Assembly: GCF_000400465.1 (NCBI RefSeq)
Contig: NW_008806278.1
Span: 310,001 to 374,000 of the forward strand
Direction: 5' to 3'
DNA: 64,000 bases
Source: Wallemia ichthyophaga EXF-994
Lineage: Eukaryota > Basidiomycota > Wallemiomycetes > Wallemiales > Wallemiaceae
Shown here: piece after piece, positions 31,989-44,026 of the stretch
Position numbering within the stretch: position 1 is the stretch's first letter
How the letters are laid out: the number at the start of each line of letters is the position of its first letter
The notes under the pieces: model-generated
Database searches by the model: none
The model's input: the letters and a program-made list of their open reading frames with translations, nothing else
Told to the model about the DNA's origin: nothing
Program-made: the position numbers and the translations under genes

Positions 31989-33421
31989 ATGACCATGATG
32001 GGAAGCCTGCGGGTGTCGCGAAGAGTATCCATGTGCATGTTGAAGGCAGGAGCCAATGCGCCTGCAACAGCATCCAAGCACTGTTACAGCGGCAGAAACA
32101 TTTACAATAACAACATGGGTGCACACCGCCACTACACGCAAACGCAGCAGCCACCAAAGGGAATTCGACAAGGTGAGTAAGAGTGGCAGACTGTGTGTCA
32201 CTCAAACATCCACTTACGCTCCACTAGGCACCCTATTCGCCATACTGGCATGCACAGGACTGGGAGTAACCATATATTCGCTGTGAGGGGAATGATTGAT
32301 TGCATTCACAACCCACTCACACCCACAGACTCGAGTACTACTCTGCTTTCAACCAATGGCCACCCTCTCTCCGCGCGGATCTGCGTCTAGCCGTAAAAGC
32401 GCAGCGAGGACGCGACTACAACCGCGCAGAAGAGCATTGGCGACGCGTGATCGACCGTGCGGAACAACTTCCCGAGAGTGAATTCGAGAGCGAGGGTGGA
32501 TTGGGTGTGTCGAAGCCACTCGTCGTCACCGGTTTGCACATCTCCCTCGCTCATATGCTCGAAGTGGTCGGGAGGAGTGAGGGCGGAGGCAGCGGCAAGG
32601 CTGGCGAGCGCATCAGTGACGCGCATCGGTTGCTCTCTACGGCACTCAGCTACCTCCTGCGCCAACAGCACAAAGAAGACGCGCCTCCCGCTGAAACTCA
32701 CAGAGCTATCGCTCTCGCTGTTAAACTCGGTGATATGGCCTACACTATGCGCAGCACAAGTGCGCAACATTACTACGAATGGGCTCTCGATGAGATGTTC
32801 CGTGTGTCGCGCGTGGAGAAGGCGCGCAAGGAAAATGAGAGTGAGAGGGACGGGGAAAAGGCGTTGGAGAAACAGCCCGACAACACCCACGCTCACTCCC
32901 TTATGACGCACCAACTCGACCTCCCGAAGTGGGTGGCTGTGTCCGACCTCGGCGGCTGTCTCGAGCGTTTAGCAGCTATATATGGCGAGAGCGGACACGC
33001 TGAGATGGCCATACCATTGTATATGCAGGCTATCACTCTCCTCCTACCCCCACCCACTTTCAGACTGCACCAACCATCCACTTCTGACACTTGTAGAGCC
33101 GCCTTACTCATGACTAACCTCGCTAGCGTTCTCACCGCTCATCCCTCATCTAAGAACTTGGACAACGCTCTCAAGTGGGCTGATAAAGCGGTGGACCTGG
33201 TAACTCACGCTGACAGCGCGCACTCGGACAAAATTTGCAATCACACCCTCGCCGTCGGCCTGTTCAACGTCGGTGTCTTGAATGAAATGCTCAATCACCC
33301 TTCTACCGCCCTTGATAATTACAACAGGGCCTCCGAACACAGCGACAAATACGGCCTCGTTGCTGCAAAATTACAGTCTAAAGAGGCGTCGAGGAGGGTG
33401 AGGAGTGATTTAAGAAACTAA
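31989..33421 (+). CDS. MGR3: Mgr3-like mitochondrial TPR protein
   Basis: Exons 31989-32172, 32228-32282 and 32329-33421 join to 443 residues. A basic, Ser-rich mitochondrial presequence is followed by one membrane segment encoded mostly by the 55-nt exon (GTLFAILACTGLGVTIYSL). Then the family start EYYSAFNQWPPSLRADLRLA and TPR repeats in the rest (AEEHWRRVIDRAEQL; LERLAAIYGESGHAEMAIPLYMQA; ALDNYNRA). This layout matches Mgr3, which with Mgr1 presents substrates to the i-AAA protease Yme1 in the inner membrane. TTC19-type proteins are an alternative. A Lys/Glu-rich linker near residue 210 is extra. Confidence 0.78.
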
Positions 33422-33548
33422 TCAATGTTCATGCACAACTTAGTAATCCCATTATAAATGTATATTATCCTCGCCTACCTCAGCCATTCAATAAACCAAT
33501 CAATGTCCATGCATAACTTAAAAACCTTAGTGAAAATAAATTATTGCC

Positions 33549-36455
33549 CTACCCCACCAACTTCTCTAGCGCATCAATCACCTCCTCTGGCGTCGTCAAA
33601 TGCCATCCAGCTAGACTGGGTTTCGAAGCCGGTCCGACAGTCACGGTGAATATATCGTCTGCATTCATGTTGATCTCCACTCCAGGCAGTGTCTCCTCCT
33701 TCTCACCACCCATGCTAACGCTCACCGGTGCATTCATGATAGGTTTCAGCGAAGAAGTCGAACCTGGCGCGAGGACGAAGATATCAGACAGTGACCTGAA
33801 CATATCCTCATCTGTCTTATCATCTCCTGCGCACATGACAAACTCTGAGTCTGAGTGGTCGTATAGCAACCTCTTCACTATTTCCCCCTTGTTGACGGCG
33901 AGCGGACGTACTTCCAAGTTCTTCTTACCAACGAGCACTTAGTTTATGTCAGCTTGGGTGCACAAAACAATTTAATCACTCAATCACTCACCCTCCACTG
34001 GCTTCTTGCTAACTACATTGCTCTCGAGCAAATCCTGACACTGCTTGCATTGAAAACTACCAAACTCTGCATCACAATTACGGTAGTGCCACGTTATACT
34101 TGCCTTCTTCCTTTCTATCTGACTACCTATCGTGCGTTCTGTGAAATATTTGAATATATCCTCCACATCGTCCATCCAGCTCATATCAATATTATCTGTG
34201 AGATTCCACCATTCCTTACTGTTAGGCTCTTTGATGAAGCAGCCATGCTCAGCGCTGAGACCAATGTTGGGCATGTGACCTAGATGCTCCGACAGAAAGT
34301 TGCCATCGCGACCGCTAACGATGAAAACTATATTGCGCTCATCCGACGTAATTCGAGGTAGTATTTCTTTCAATTTCTGTCCAGGCACCGCAGCTGATGG
34401 TCGACTCACTATCGGCGTGAGTGTGCCGTCGTAATCAAACAATAGCAACCGCTTCTTGGCTTTTTTGTACTTATCCACTATTAGCTTGTGATCGAGATAT
34501 GGCGTCACTCTGGCTGTCTGACCAACACCTAAATTACGAAGCAACTCCTTGATCAGCGTAAAAGCCCACGTTTGCGATGTATGTGAGGATACTCTCCTAA
34601 ACAACTCAGTTTGCCTCTTTGCCTTATCTTCAGTTGACATGAGCAAACACTTATTTATTGCGCGTGCTGTACCAAATATATCCCATGGATTAATCCTCAC
34701 TGTCTGATTAAGTATCCCACCAATCCCAGTGAACTCAGACAGAATTAGTGGCGATTGATATGTTTTCGATTGACACATGATATACTCAAGAGATGTTGTA
34801 TTCATTCCATCTCTCGTAGCAGTTATCAGGCCCAAATCCGCCGACGACAGTAACGCAAAGTACTCATCACGCTCGATCATCTGATGATAGTGATGCACGG
34901 GTGTGAATCCCAATCCACCAAACTCGTTATTGATGTGTGATACCAAATCGGCCACATCTGACTCCAGCTTTGCATCTTCGTGGAGAGATGGGGATGTTAC
35001 TTGAATAAGAACAACTTTGTTGCGCCATTCGGGGAATTCTTCAAGAAATTTGCGAAATGATTGTAGCTTTTGCACAACACCTTTCACCACATCTAGTTTA
35101 TCTCTGCCCACAATAATTTTGCAGCCGTGATAGAGTTGTCGAAGTGCATTAACCTTGGGCTCAACACCTTCCGCGTCTCTGTCAAGCAGCACCCTCTCCA
35201 CATCAATCCCAATAGGACAGTGGGAGATGGCAGTGTTGAAGCTATTACTCTCCACACCCGAGCTCGTGGATTCGTAGCCGCAAACTCTAATGCAGCTTGA
35301 GAGAAAGTGGCGCGAGTAAGAATATGTTTGGAAACACACCAGATTCGAGCCGAGCATACCATCGAGTATCTCCTTGCGACGTGGTAAGCATCTAAATATT
35401 TCAGACGACGGGAAGGGAGAGTGAAGGAACATTCCAATATAAGCCTCGCTAATCAACGACCTGAGCAACTTGGGTACCAAGAGCAAGTGATAATCATGGA
35501 CCAACACCAAATCGCCAGGTTTCCATATCTCAGCCACTTTCTTGGCATAAGCCCAATTAACCTCCAGGTAAGCCTGGTAGGTAGCATCATCCGACTCGTC
35601 CTGCTCAGGGAAATGCTCCTGCCAAATAAGATAGTGGAACAAGGGCCAGAGGGTGGTTTTGCAATAGCCTTCGTAGTGCATGTGCGCCAACTTATCTTCA
35701 ATCCAGACGGGAATCCAGCTCATGTCGTCAGTTTGAGTTTCCCGCTGAACTTTGAGCTCCTCTTCTAGAGCCTTCTTATCTGTCTCAGTAAGAGAGGAGG
35801 ATTCAATGAGTTCACCACGTTGATTGCCAAGTCTGAGGTCACCAGGCCAGCCGATGCTAGTCTGTCTGAATTGAGAGCCAAGGGATCTGATACCAGCGTT
35901 CATAGCGGTGTGGCCTCTCCTATGAGACAAAGTCCACTTTGGCTGGCTAAAATTGTTATGTGCGGAAACAGTGGACATTCTTCTACGCCTGGGAAGCTCA
36001 GAGGAAGCGCCAGAAGGGCCAATGGGGAAGGAATGCTGATTTGGGGTATCGCTACGCCTCTCGAAGCCAACTTGATCAACTTCTGTGAGAATTGGTTTGG
36101 GAGTGTCGCTGGGCTCGTCTTTCTGCTCGTCCTTCTCATTCTGATGCTTGAGCATACAAACGAAAGGCAAATAGTGTGAGACGTGTATGAGGTGACCAGT
36201 GAGGGAAATGCCTTGGTGACTGTAATCATCCATTAGCTGGTCGATGTTGCTGCGAATCTGAGCAATGACTTTGTTAGCGGGTGCTGTAAAGCCACGCAGA
36301 TCAATCAAAACTAACTTGTTCTAATGACTCATGCGGATTCTTGTTCTCCGAAGGTTCAGCAAAGTATTCAGCGTCTTTAGATTGCGTTAGAAATGCGCAA
36401 CTGTATAAAATGACTAATATCTACCAAATTGAGCTTCTAAATCTACAGAACTCAT
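33549..36455 (-). CDS. TPS2: Trehalose-6-phosphate phosphatase with TPS-like domain
   Basis: Makes trehalose from trehalose-6-phosphate. Exons 36455-36425, 36374-36316, 36257-33992 and 33937-33549 join in frame to 914 residues. The N-terminal glycosyltransferase-20 region is complete (HVSHYLPFVC, WAYAKKVAEIWKPGDLVLVHDYHLLLVP, FLHSPFPSSE, EYIMC). The C-terminal HAD phosphatase keeps the DYDGTLTP nucleophile motif, IVSGRDG, GLSAEHG and the final CAGDDKTDEDMF. That favours catalytic Tps2 over the Tps3/Tsl1 regulatory subunits. Introns 1 and 2 (50 and 58 nt) have CTAAC branch sites. About 130 disordered residues with an RRRR stretch precede the GT20 core continuation. Confidence 0.9.
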
Positions 36456-36547
36456 GAGCGTCACTGATTGAGTACATTCTAGATGAAGAAGACGTGGAAT
36501 TGATTCATGATGTCATTATATTTGTACATTTAATATAGCTACTATCT

Positions 36548-37548
36548 TTACCTTTGCAACTCTCTTTCTGTCAATGGCACATACTTTAATCTTTGGTTAG
36601 CAAATTCGTGAAAATATTCACCAACGAATACACACCATAACAGGGAACAACTCCTCCTTGTGAACAATTCCATTCTCATCTTTATCCACCTAAACATTTA
36701 TAATTAGTCAAATCATTGCTTTTACTCCCAACTCACCTGCCAAATTGACTGTCCATATCCACCCGTTTTCTCGACAGGAACAAACATTCTTCCAGGAGTA
36801 GCGAGTTGATCAATCAGCACATCTGGCATTCGCGGTGCAGCTGCACCAACGTGTATAGCATTATAAGGGCCGTGCTCAGCCACACCCTGTCTACCATCAC
36901 CGGCGATCATCTTGATAGCACCGCTGTTGATTGCATCTTCTAGTCCATCTCTCTTAAGATTATCCACGCTATTCTCCACTAGCTGTTCGATATGATCGAT
37001 GCCGACCACCGTGCCGTTGTTGCCGATTAATTGATGGAACACAGCGCACGAATAACCACTGCCACTGCCAACATCCAGCACCTGCGATTTGACTTGTGAA
37101 TACAGCGTTTACCAACCACCCACACTTACCTTGTATCCTGGTTGGAGCAAGCTCAGCAAGTTCTCGGTCGCGTGTGCGTGCATATGCGGTGCACTGATAG
37201 TAGCTGAATGTCCAATAGACCTTGAGATTACTCTGATGAGCTCATTCTACTATCTCTCGCTGACTCAAACTCACTGCGGACTATCCTCATAAGCTGCCGC
37301 TTTGATCCTTACGTAGTGCGCTCTGTCTACCTTCTTCATTGCATTTGCCACTATATCGCTGTGGATTAGATTCGATGAGCGTAGGTTCTTAATGAGCTGT
37401 GTGTGTGCGTCGGTGAGCACCTCCCTCCGAGTGGCCTAGTGGCCTAGTGGCGGCATTACATACCTCCACATTAGTCTTAGCAGAGCAAAGCCAGGCCCTG
37501 TAGTCTATTAGCAACTCTCGCTCACTTTCTCTCCTTATCCGCCCACAT
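36548..37548 (-). CDS. Protein-L-isoaspartate O-methyltransferase
   Basis: Repairs isoaspartyl residues in aged proteins using SAM. Exons, 5' to 3': 37548-37526 (uncertain), 37497-37464, 37396-37275, 37220-37130, 37081-36737, 36689-36634, 36590-36548; total about 237 residues, the usual PCMT length. Motifs: [34 protein letters not shown] joined to [15 protein letters not shown], the SAM motif [15 protein letters not shown], then [19 protein letters not shown] and the C-terminal [11 protein letters not shown]. The body is secure. The start is not: the only upstream ATG in reach needs a 28-nt intron to join AWLCSAK. Confidence 0.85.
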
Positions 37549-37636
37549 TATTATCACTCCAAATGACGTAGGTAGTCTTATAAGAAAAATACATGTGCTG
37601 TACAAATTAAATGATGAGTGAAAATGATGATTCTTA

Positions 37637-40238
37637 TTAAAACGCGCTATACTCATCGAACTTCCAGTTCACATCGACATTGCTGTCGTTGAGAAAATCC
37701 AACTCCTTCATGAACATATTCTCCCACACTGTCCGACCGCCATCGACCGGCGACGTGAACACAGAGTCGAGCATGTTTTGAGGCTGTCTAGGTGTAGCAG
37801 TATCTCCATGTAAGCCTGGAAAGTTGGGTGCCAGACCGACGGGAGTGAATCCTTCCACTGATATCCTGCGCTTCTTCGCCGGTACTCCATCACCCCTCCT
37901 CTGCTTATCTTCTTGGAGCAGTCTGTCGAGTGTGAGAACAGCCTTCTTGGCCACTGTAGAAGTATGTTGTATATCTCTGAATATCATCAACGTTTCACCG
38001 ACCTCCTTGCTTTTCTCGTCCGCTTCGATTGTGTCGACTGTGTGGAACAGGTCTATTAAGCTGCATGAATGGTGAGCAAGTAATCTTGTACCAACATCAA
38101 CAATACCCACATCACTACAGAGGCTGTCCAACATTGTATGAGAACTACCCACCACCGACTTGCAGGCCAATTATACTTCTGACCTTCCTTCATTAGCTCC
38201 AGCAGCGTCTTAGCAGATGCCACACAAGCCTGTGTCGAGTATGCGTATTCTCTATTCGTATATCCCTCCGTCATGTATCCTCTATGCAGCCTCATCAGCC
38301 GGTTATGTATCGTGAAACTCATCATCAGTCTTTCCCAAGCTCTGCATGGTTTCATCGACAGCACCGCTGCATCGTACTCAGCCAAATCCAGTCGTAGGAA
38401 TGTTGGTATGCGATCAAGGGCTGCGCGGTATCTAAGCGCGTGTCAGTGTATGTCTTAGTCGCAAATGCACTTTCACTCACTCAGCATCCATCTCAATCAC
38501 AAACGCATACGATCCTTTGCTATCTCTATTTAGTGTATCGACTATTTTGCGTGTTATGTTGGCGAATTGCAACTTGCTTCTGAAGTAGCTCATGTCTGTC
38601 CAAACGCTGTCTGGTTGACAATTTATCTCTTTCTGCCGTACCAGGCCCTCGTCGTCAGCATTTGCAGGTACGCTTGTTGTCATCTATGCGGGTGTCTCAG
38701 CGACCTCTCACTCCTATCACTCCAATAACACATATCTACACACCTGGTCAACGTGTATCGCGTAGCTGTACGAGCTTGCTGACGCATTAAAAGAGTCTTG
38801 AAATACTAGCGAATGCCAGAGACGTCGTCCCATCTGCCTTTTGTTAGTGTGGAGTGGCCTTTTAGTCTTTTTTTTCCTACCTCTCTTTCTAATACATCCC
38901 CTTCAGCTTCTCCGCCAGGTATCTCATCTGGTATGCGCGACAATCCCATCAGCTGAGCCATTTTGACTGTATTTTGTGAGTTGTTACGTGCGTGAAAAAA
39001 GCCCTCTCACTGGCTGTGCTCATCAGTATAAGATGTGTTTCTGTCTGGTTCTTGTTGTGTAAATATAAACCGAGTATCTTAAAGGTCGCTGGTTAGTTGG
39101 ATCAACTGTCAGATTCAAACTTACTATGATGGTCTGAATAGCCTCGATTGAATGATTGATGAGGAAATCACTCTGCGATAATGCCGAGCGGGATATCTGA
39201 TAGTAAGTATCGGCCTCCTTCTCATTACGAGTCTCAACATCTGGATTACTGAATGCAAATCCACCAGTATAGTAGTATTCACCACCGAAGTGCGTAGCAA
39301 CGCACAGCACGCTAGCATAAAGAGCCATCCACTTGGAATCAATGTTATCGTAAGCGAAACCGACGCTCATTTCCTGCCAATAGTGAGCGTAATCGGAGAG
39401 GAAGGTGGGGACATGCAGGGGTTTATGGAACCACTCGAGGTGCTGAATATAGAAACTAACGAGTATATCAGCCTTGTGTTTGTTTGGAAGGTACTGCAAG
39501 ATATCCTTTGTCATAGTAATCTGCTCTGGTTTAGGAGTGAATGGGAAAGTAGCCAAAGGGGTAGAGGTGTGGTCGAGTGAAGTGGTAATGCTCGGAGGGT
39601 CACAATATACAGGTACAGAGGTAGATGAGTTCGATGGGATCGGTGTGTCTTGTACCGTGCGCCTGCCTACCGAACCAATCGAATCTGTCCTTTTCCTTCG
39701 CAACAACGCAGCTTCGTCGTTGAAGCTTTCGTCAGGTTTCCTTCCCATAGCTATACCCTCTAGCGTGAATGCTGCAGCTGTCTCCTCGTTCTCAAAATCC
39801 ATATCAGCCAGAATACCGGTGCTCGAAGGTGAGGTAGTAACACCGATGCTATCGAATATATTCTGAGGGATAGGAATACCAGAGAAGCGGAGGAAGTTTG
39901 CGAGTGCGTGGAGACACGCCTGTGTATCTGATAGCTGCTCTCGGAGACAAGACACATCGTCTGAGCTAGCAGCGCTGCTCTTGCCGGGCTTTGAAGCTGG
40001 CTTCTCCTCCCAAATACATTTGTACTGCTCTCCTCTCTTCTTGCACGCTCCGCAAGGATGCTCTCTATCGCACTGCCCTTCTTGTTAGTATGTACCGACA
40101 CACACAGCTCCTACTGACCTTGATCTTGCGACGCTTGCACTCTGTACAGCTCAGCGCTTGTCTGTTGCGCGTCTTCTTCGGCTTTATCTCGCTTGTTCCC
40201 GTCGCCGCGTCCGCCGTTTGGAATATTGCTGACGACAT
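37637..40238 (-). CDS. Zn2Cys6 fungal transcription factor with fungal_trans domain
   Basis: Eight exons (40238-40119, 40072-39125, 39077-39011, 38966-38881, 38833-38744, 38683-38481, 38431-38111, 38060-37637) join in frame to 752 residues. The zinc cluster spans the first intron: CTECKRRKIK then CDREHPCGACKKRGEQYKC. The middle homology region is clear: FYIQHLEWFHKPLHVPTFLSDY, EAIQTIIILGLYLHNKN, MAQLMGLSRIPDEI, REMGRRLWHSLVFQDSF, and CQPDSVWTDMSYFRSK. The end is Asp/Phe-rich (NVDVNWKFDEYSAF), a possible activation segment. It resembles ascomycete/basidiomycete regulators with the FHKP..P.F signature. Target unknown. Confidence 0.85.
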
Positions 40239-40473
40239 GGCTGTGTGCTGATAACAGAATCACTGATGGTAATTCCGGGGTAACCAAGAATGCTCAAAAT
40301 TTTTATCAATATTATTAAATATAGTGAATTCTGCTGGTTTCTGTATCTGTCTAGACCTTAATTTACCGCTAAAAGCCAAACTATGTCCGCACGGACCTCG
40401 GCTGTTCCTGGCGAATTGAAATTACTGAAAACGCTGAAAATTACTAATTTAATGTAAGTCGCTTATAATACAA

Positions 40474-41990
<1,517 letters not shown>

Positions 41991-42023
41991 GGTCGTTGTC
42001 GTTTGACTGCCAACACATTGATA

Positions 42024-42993
42024 ATGGATCAACAACAAAAGATGTAAGGGGGTTTTTTAGACTCAAATTCAATTCTTATTTTCACCACGCAGCCCACAAG
42101 ACCTTAAAAACGTCGTTAGCTTCCTCAGAGAGAAATCTGGGATGAAGATACGTAACGGCGCTCTTTCTGGCAAGCGCGCTGAATATTTCAAGGGTTAGGC
42201 TGCTGTTATACATCCAATTCACTGCTGATTCTTATATATACCAGGTAGATCCGCAATCAAAGCCCTCCTCTCTCCTTCCTACGCAAAGTTGAGCAATGTT
42301 CCCCAAATCACATCCGAAGCAGACGCTACAAAGGTACTCCATAGTATCATTCCTTTCGCCTTCTTCCTCCGCGTAGATAGAGGTAACCCTATCGGTGGAA
42401 AAGATTCCCCTAGAGAACTCAAGATCAACAATCAACAACTGTTTGCTCCAGACGACTACTACGTTTGGCTGTTCGCTGGCTCTCAACTCAGAGCTATGCT
42501 TGGCTCTGCAGGTCTCGTTGCTGTTATTCTAATCGGCGTCATGTTCCCTCTCTGGCCTACAAGTCTCAGAATTGGTGTTTGGTATCTTTCTGTCGCTGTG
42601 CTTGGCTTGATTGGTCTTTTCTTCGTTATTGCCATAATCAGACTGATCATTTATATCATCACCATGTTCACTGCAAGCCCCGGTCTTTGGATTTTCCCAA
42701 ATTTGTTCGAAGATGTTGGCTTCATTGACTCGTTCATACCCATGTATGAATGGGATTACCCTAAGAAGAAGAAAGCCGGCAAGAAGAAGGCTAAAAAGCA
42801 AGTCAACGATGCTAATCAAGTTACTGAGACAAAGGATTCAACGCACTCAGCTCTAAATCACAGCAAAGAATCCCTTCAGAATCCTTCAAACAACACTTCA
42901 GCACAAAGTGACAGTGATACACGCGCTGATAGCCCTAACAGCCATGACAGCCCTGACAGCCCTAACACCTCTAACCATGCAAAGGAGGAGTAA
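42024..42993 (+). CDS. SEC62: Sec62 ER translocation protein
   Basis: Subunit of the post-translational ER translocon (Sec62/Sec63 with Sec61). Exons 42024-42043, 42093-42193 and 42245-42993 give 289 residues. The first exon encodes only MDQQQKI. Family motifs: DLKNVVSFLREKSGMKIRNG, GKRAEYFKGRSAIKALLS, then two membrane segments (LGSAGLVAVILIGVMFPLWP and a second ending IIRLIIYIITM), then SPGLWIFPNLFEDVGFIDSF. The cytosolic tail has a Lys-rich patch (KKKKAGKKKAKK), the expected ribosome/Sec63-contact type region, and ends in Asp-Ser-Pro-Asn repeats. The start is 33 bp from the divergent zinc transporter start. Confidence 0.93.
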
Positions 42994-43107
42994 ATAGTTA
43001 AATAGTTTAGTTTATTACATAATTTTTATACAATGGCATTATTCTACATCATTATACTTAAATAACTCATTTCGGACTAGGCCGATGATCTTTATCTCCC
43101 AACAATC

Positions 43108-43853
43108 ATGAGCTTGGCCGCTGGCAACAATTTCGACGATCTCACCTCGGGCGATCTATACGCCGTGTATTCACAGAGGCCACAGAGCACTGCATACGCT
43201 GGACTACCTGTAATCGCTGGTCAAAATTACAATGATCGTTTCAGTGAGGAGTGGAGTGAGCTTGCCTCTGATTATACCGCAGAGCTGCCTACACTGCGCT
43301 CACTGCTTCCAGAGGAGCTAAACGGCGAGCCTGTTGAGCATGACTACCAGGACCAAGATTTCAAAGACGACTCAAGCGCCGGCTACGATGATGACCAGGA
43401 CCAGGACCAGGATCAGGATCAAGACCAGGACGATGACTATGAAGCAGAATACGAGCCTGACGATGGCTGGTATTCACATCACGCCGACAATCCATCCGCT
43501 TTGTCGATTTCCCAGGATAACGACGCAAACAACGCAAACGGCGCAAACAACACCGATACAATAAACGATACAGGCACAGATGAAGAGCCGCTATACGTGA
43601 ATGCAAAGCAGTACCATAGAATTCTAAAAAGGAGGCAAATCAGACAGCGTCTCGAGGAGTTGAATAGAATTTCCAAGGAAAGGAAGGTGAGCAATGATCC
43701 ATGTCTTTAGTTGAGTTGTATTGACGCGTTACAAAGCCATACCTCCACGAATCTAGGCATAGACACGCTAAGAGACGCCCTAGAGGTGCTGGTGGCAGAT
43801 TCCTCACTGCCAATGAAGTCGAAGAACTCAACAAAAAACACGCAGACGAATAA
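43108..43853 (+). CDS. HAP2: HAP2/NF-YA CCAAT-binding subunit
   Basis: Sequence-specific subunit of the trimeric CCAAT-binding complex. Exons 43108-43686 and 43737-43853 give 231 residues. The subunit-association helix is [20 protein letters not shown]; the DNA-binding part, encoded by exon 2, is [21 protein letters not shown]. Both match NF-YA closely, including the RHxHAxxRPRG core. N-terminal 150 residues are acidic and include an Asp-Gln repeat ([12 protein letters not shown]) encoded by a GACCAG-type microsatellite around 43396-43430, then Asn-rich repeats. The intron falls at the junction between the two functional helices. Confidence 0.95.
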
Positions 43854-43881
43854 CGCAGCGTAGAAGAACGTGATAGCGTTA

Positions 43882-43942
43882 CAGCGTGTACCAGCGTGTA
43901 TCCGTGTGTACCCGCGTGTACCCGCGTTTGCCCGCTTATACC
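43882..43942 (+). repeat. Six-copy degenerate 10-bp tandem repeat
   Basis: Units are CAGCGTGTAC, CAGCGTGTAT, CCGTGTGTAC, CCGCGTGTAC, CCGCGTTTGC and CCGCTTATAC, starting about 30 bp after the HAP2 stop. It lies in the expected HAP2 3' UTR and just upstream of MSH5. Confidence 0.75.
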
Positions 43943-44026
43943 AACCTAGAATTTGCTGAAAAATGTTGTAATATTATTTAAGTGTATTTATTATCTCTGT
44001 CTAGCTCTTGCTTCTCAACCCCTATC

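Noticed and set aside
35421-36179. Plus-strand open frames of 115 and 119 codons
   Set aside because: They are antisense shadows within the long TPS2 exon and have no family features.
37441-37446. Short duplication GTGGCCTAGTGGCCTAGTGG in the isoaspartate methyltransferase gene
   Set aside because: It lies within a 67-nt intron and is a single 10-bp slippage; no sign of a mobile element footprint elsewhere.
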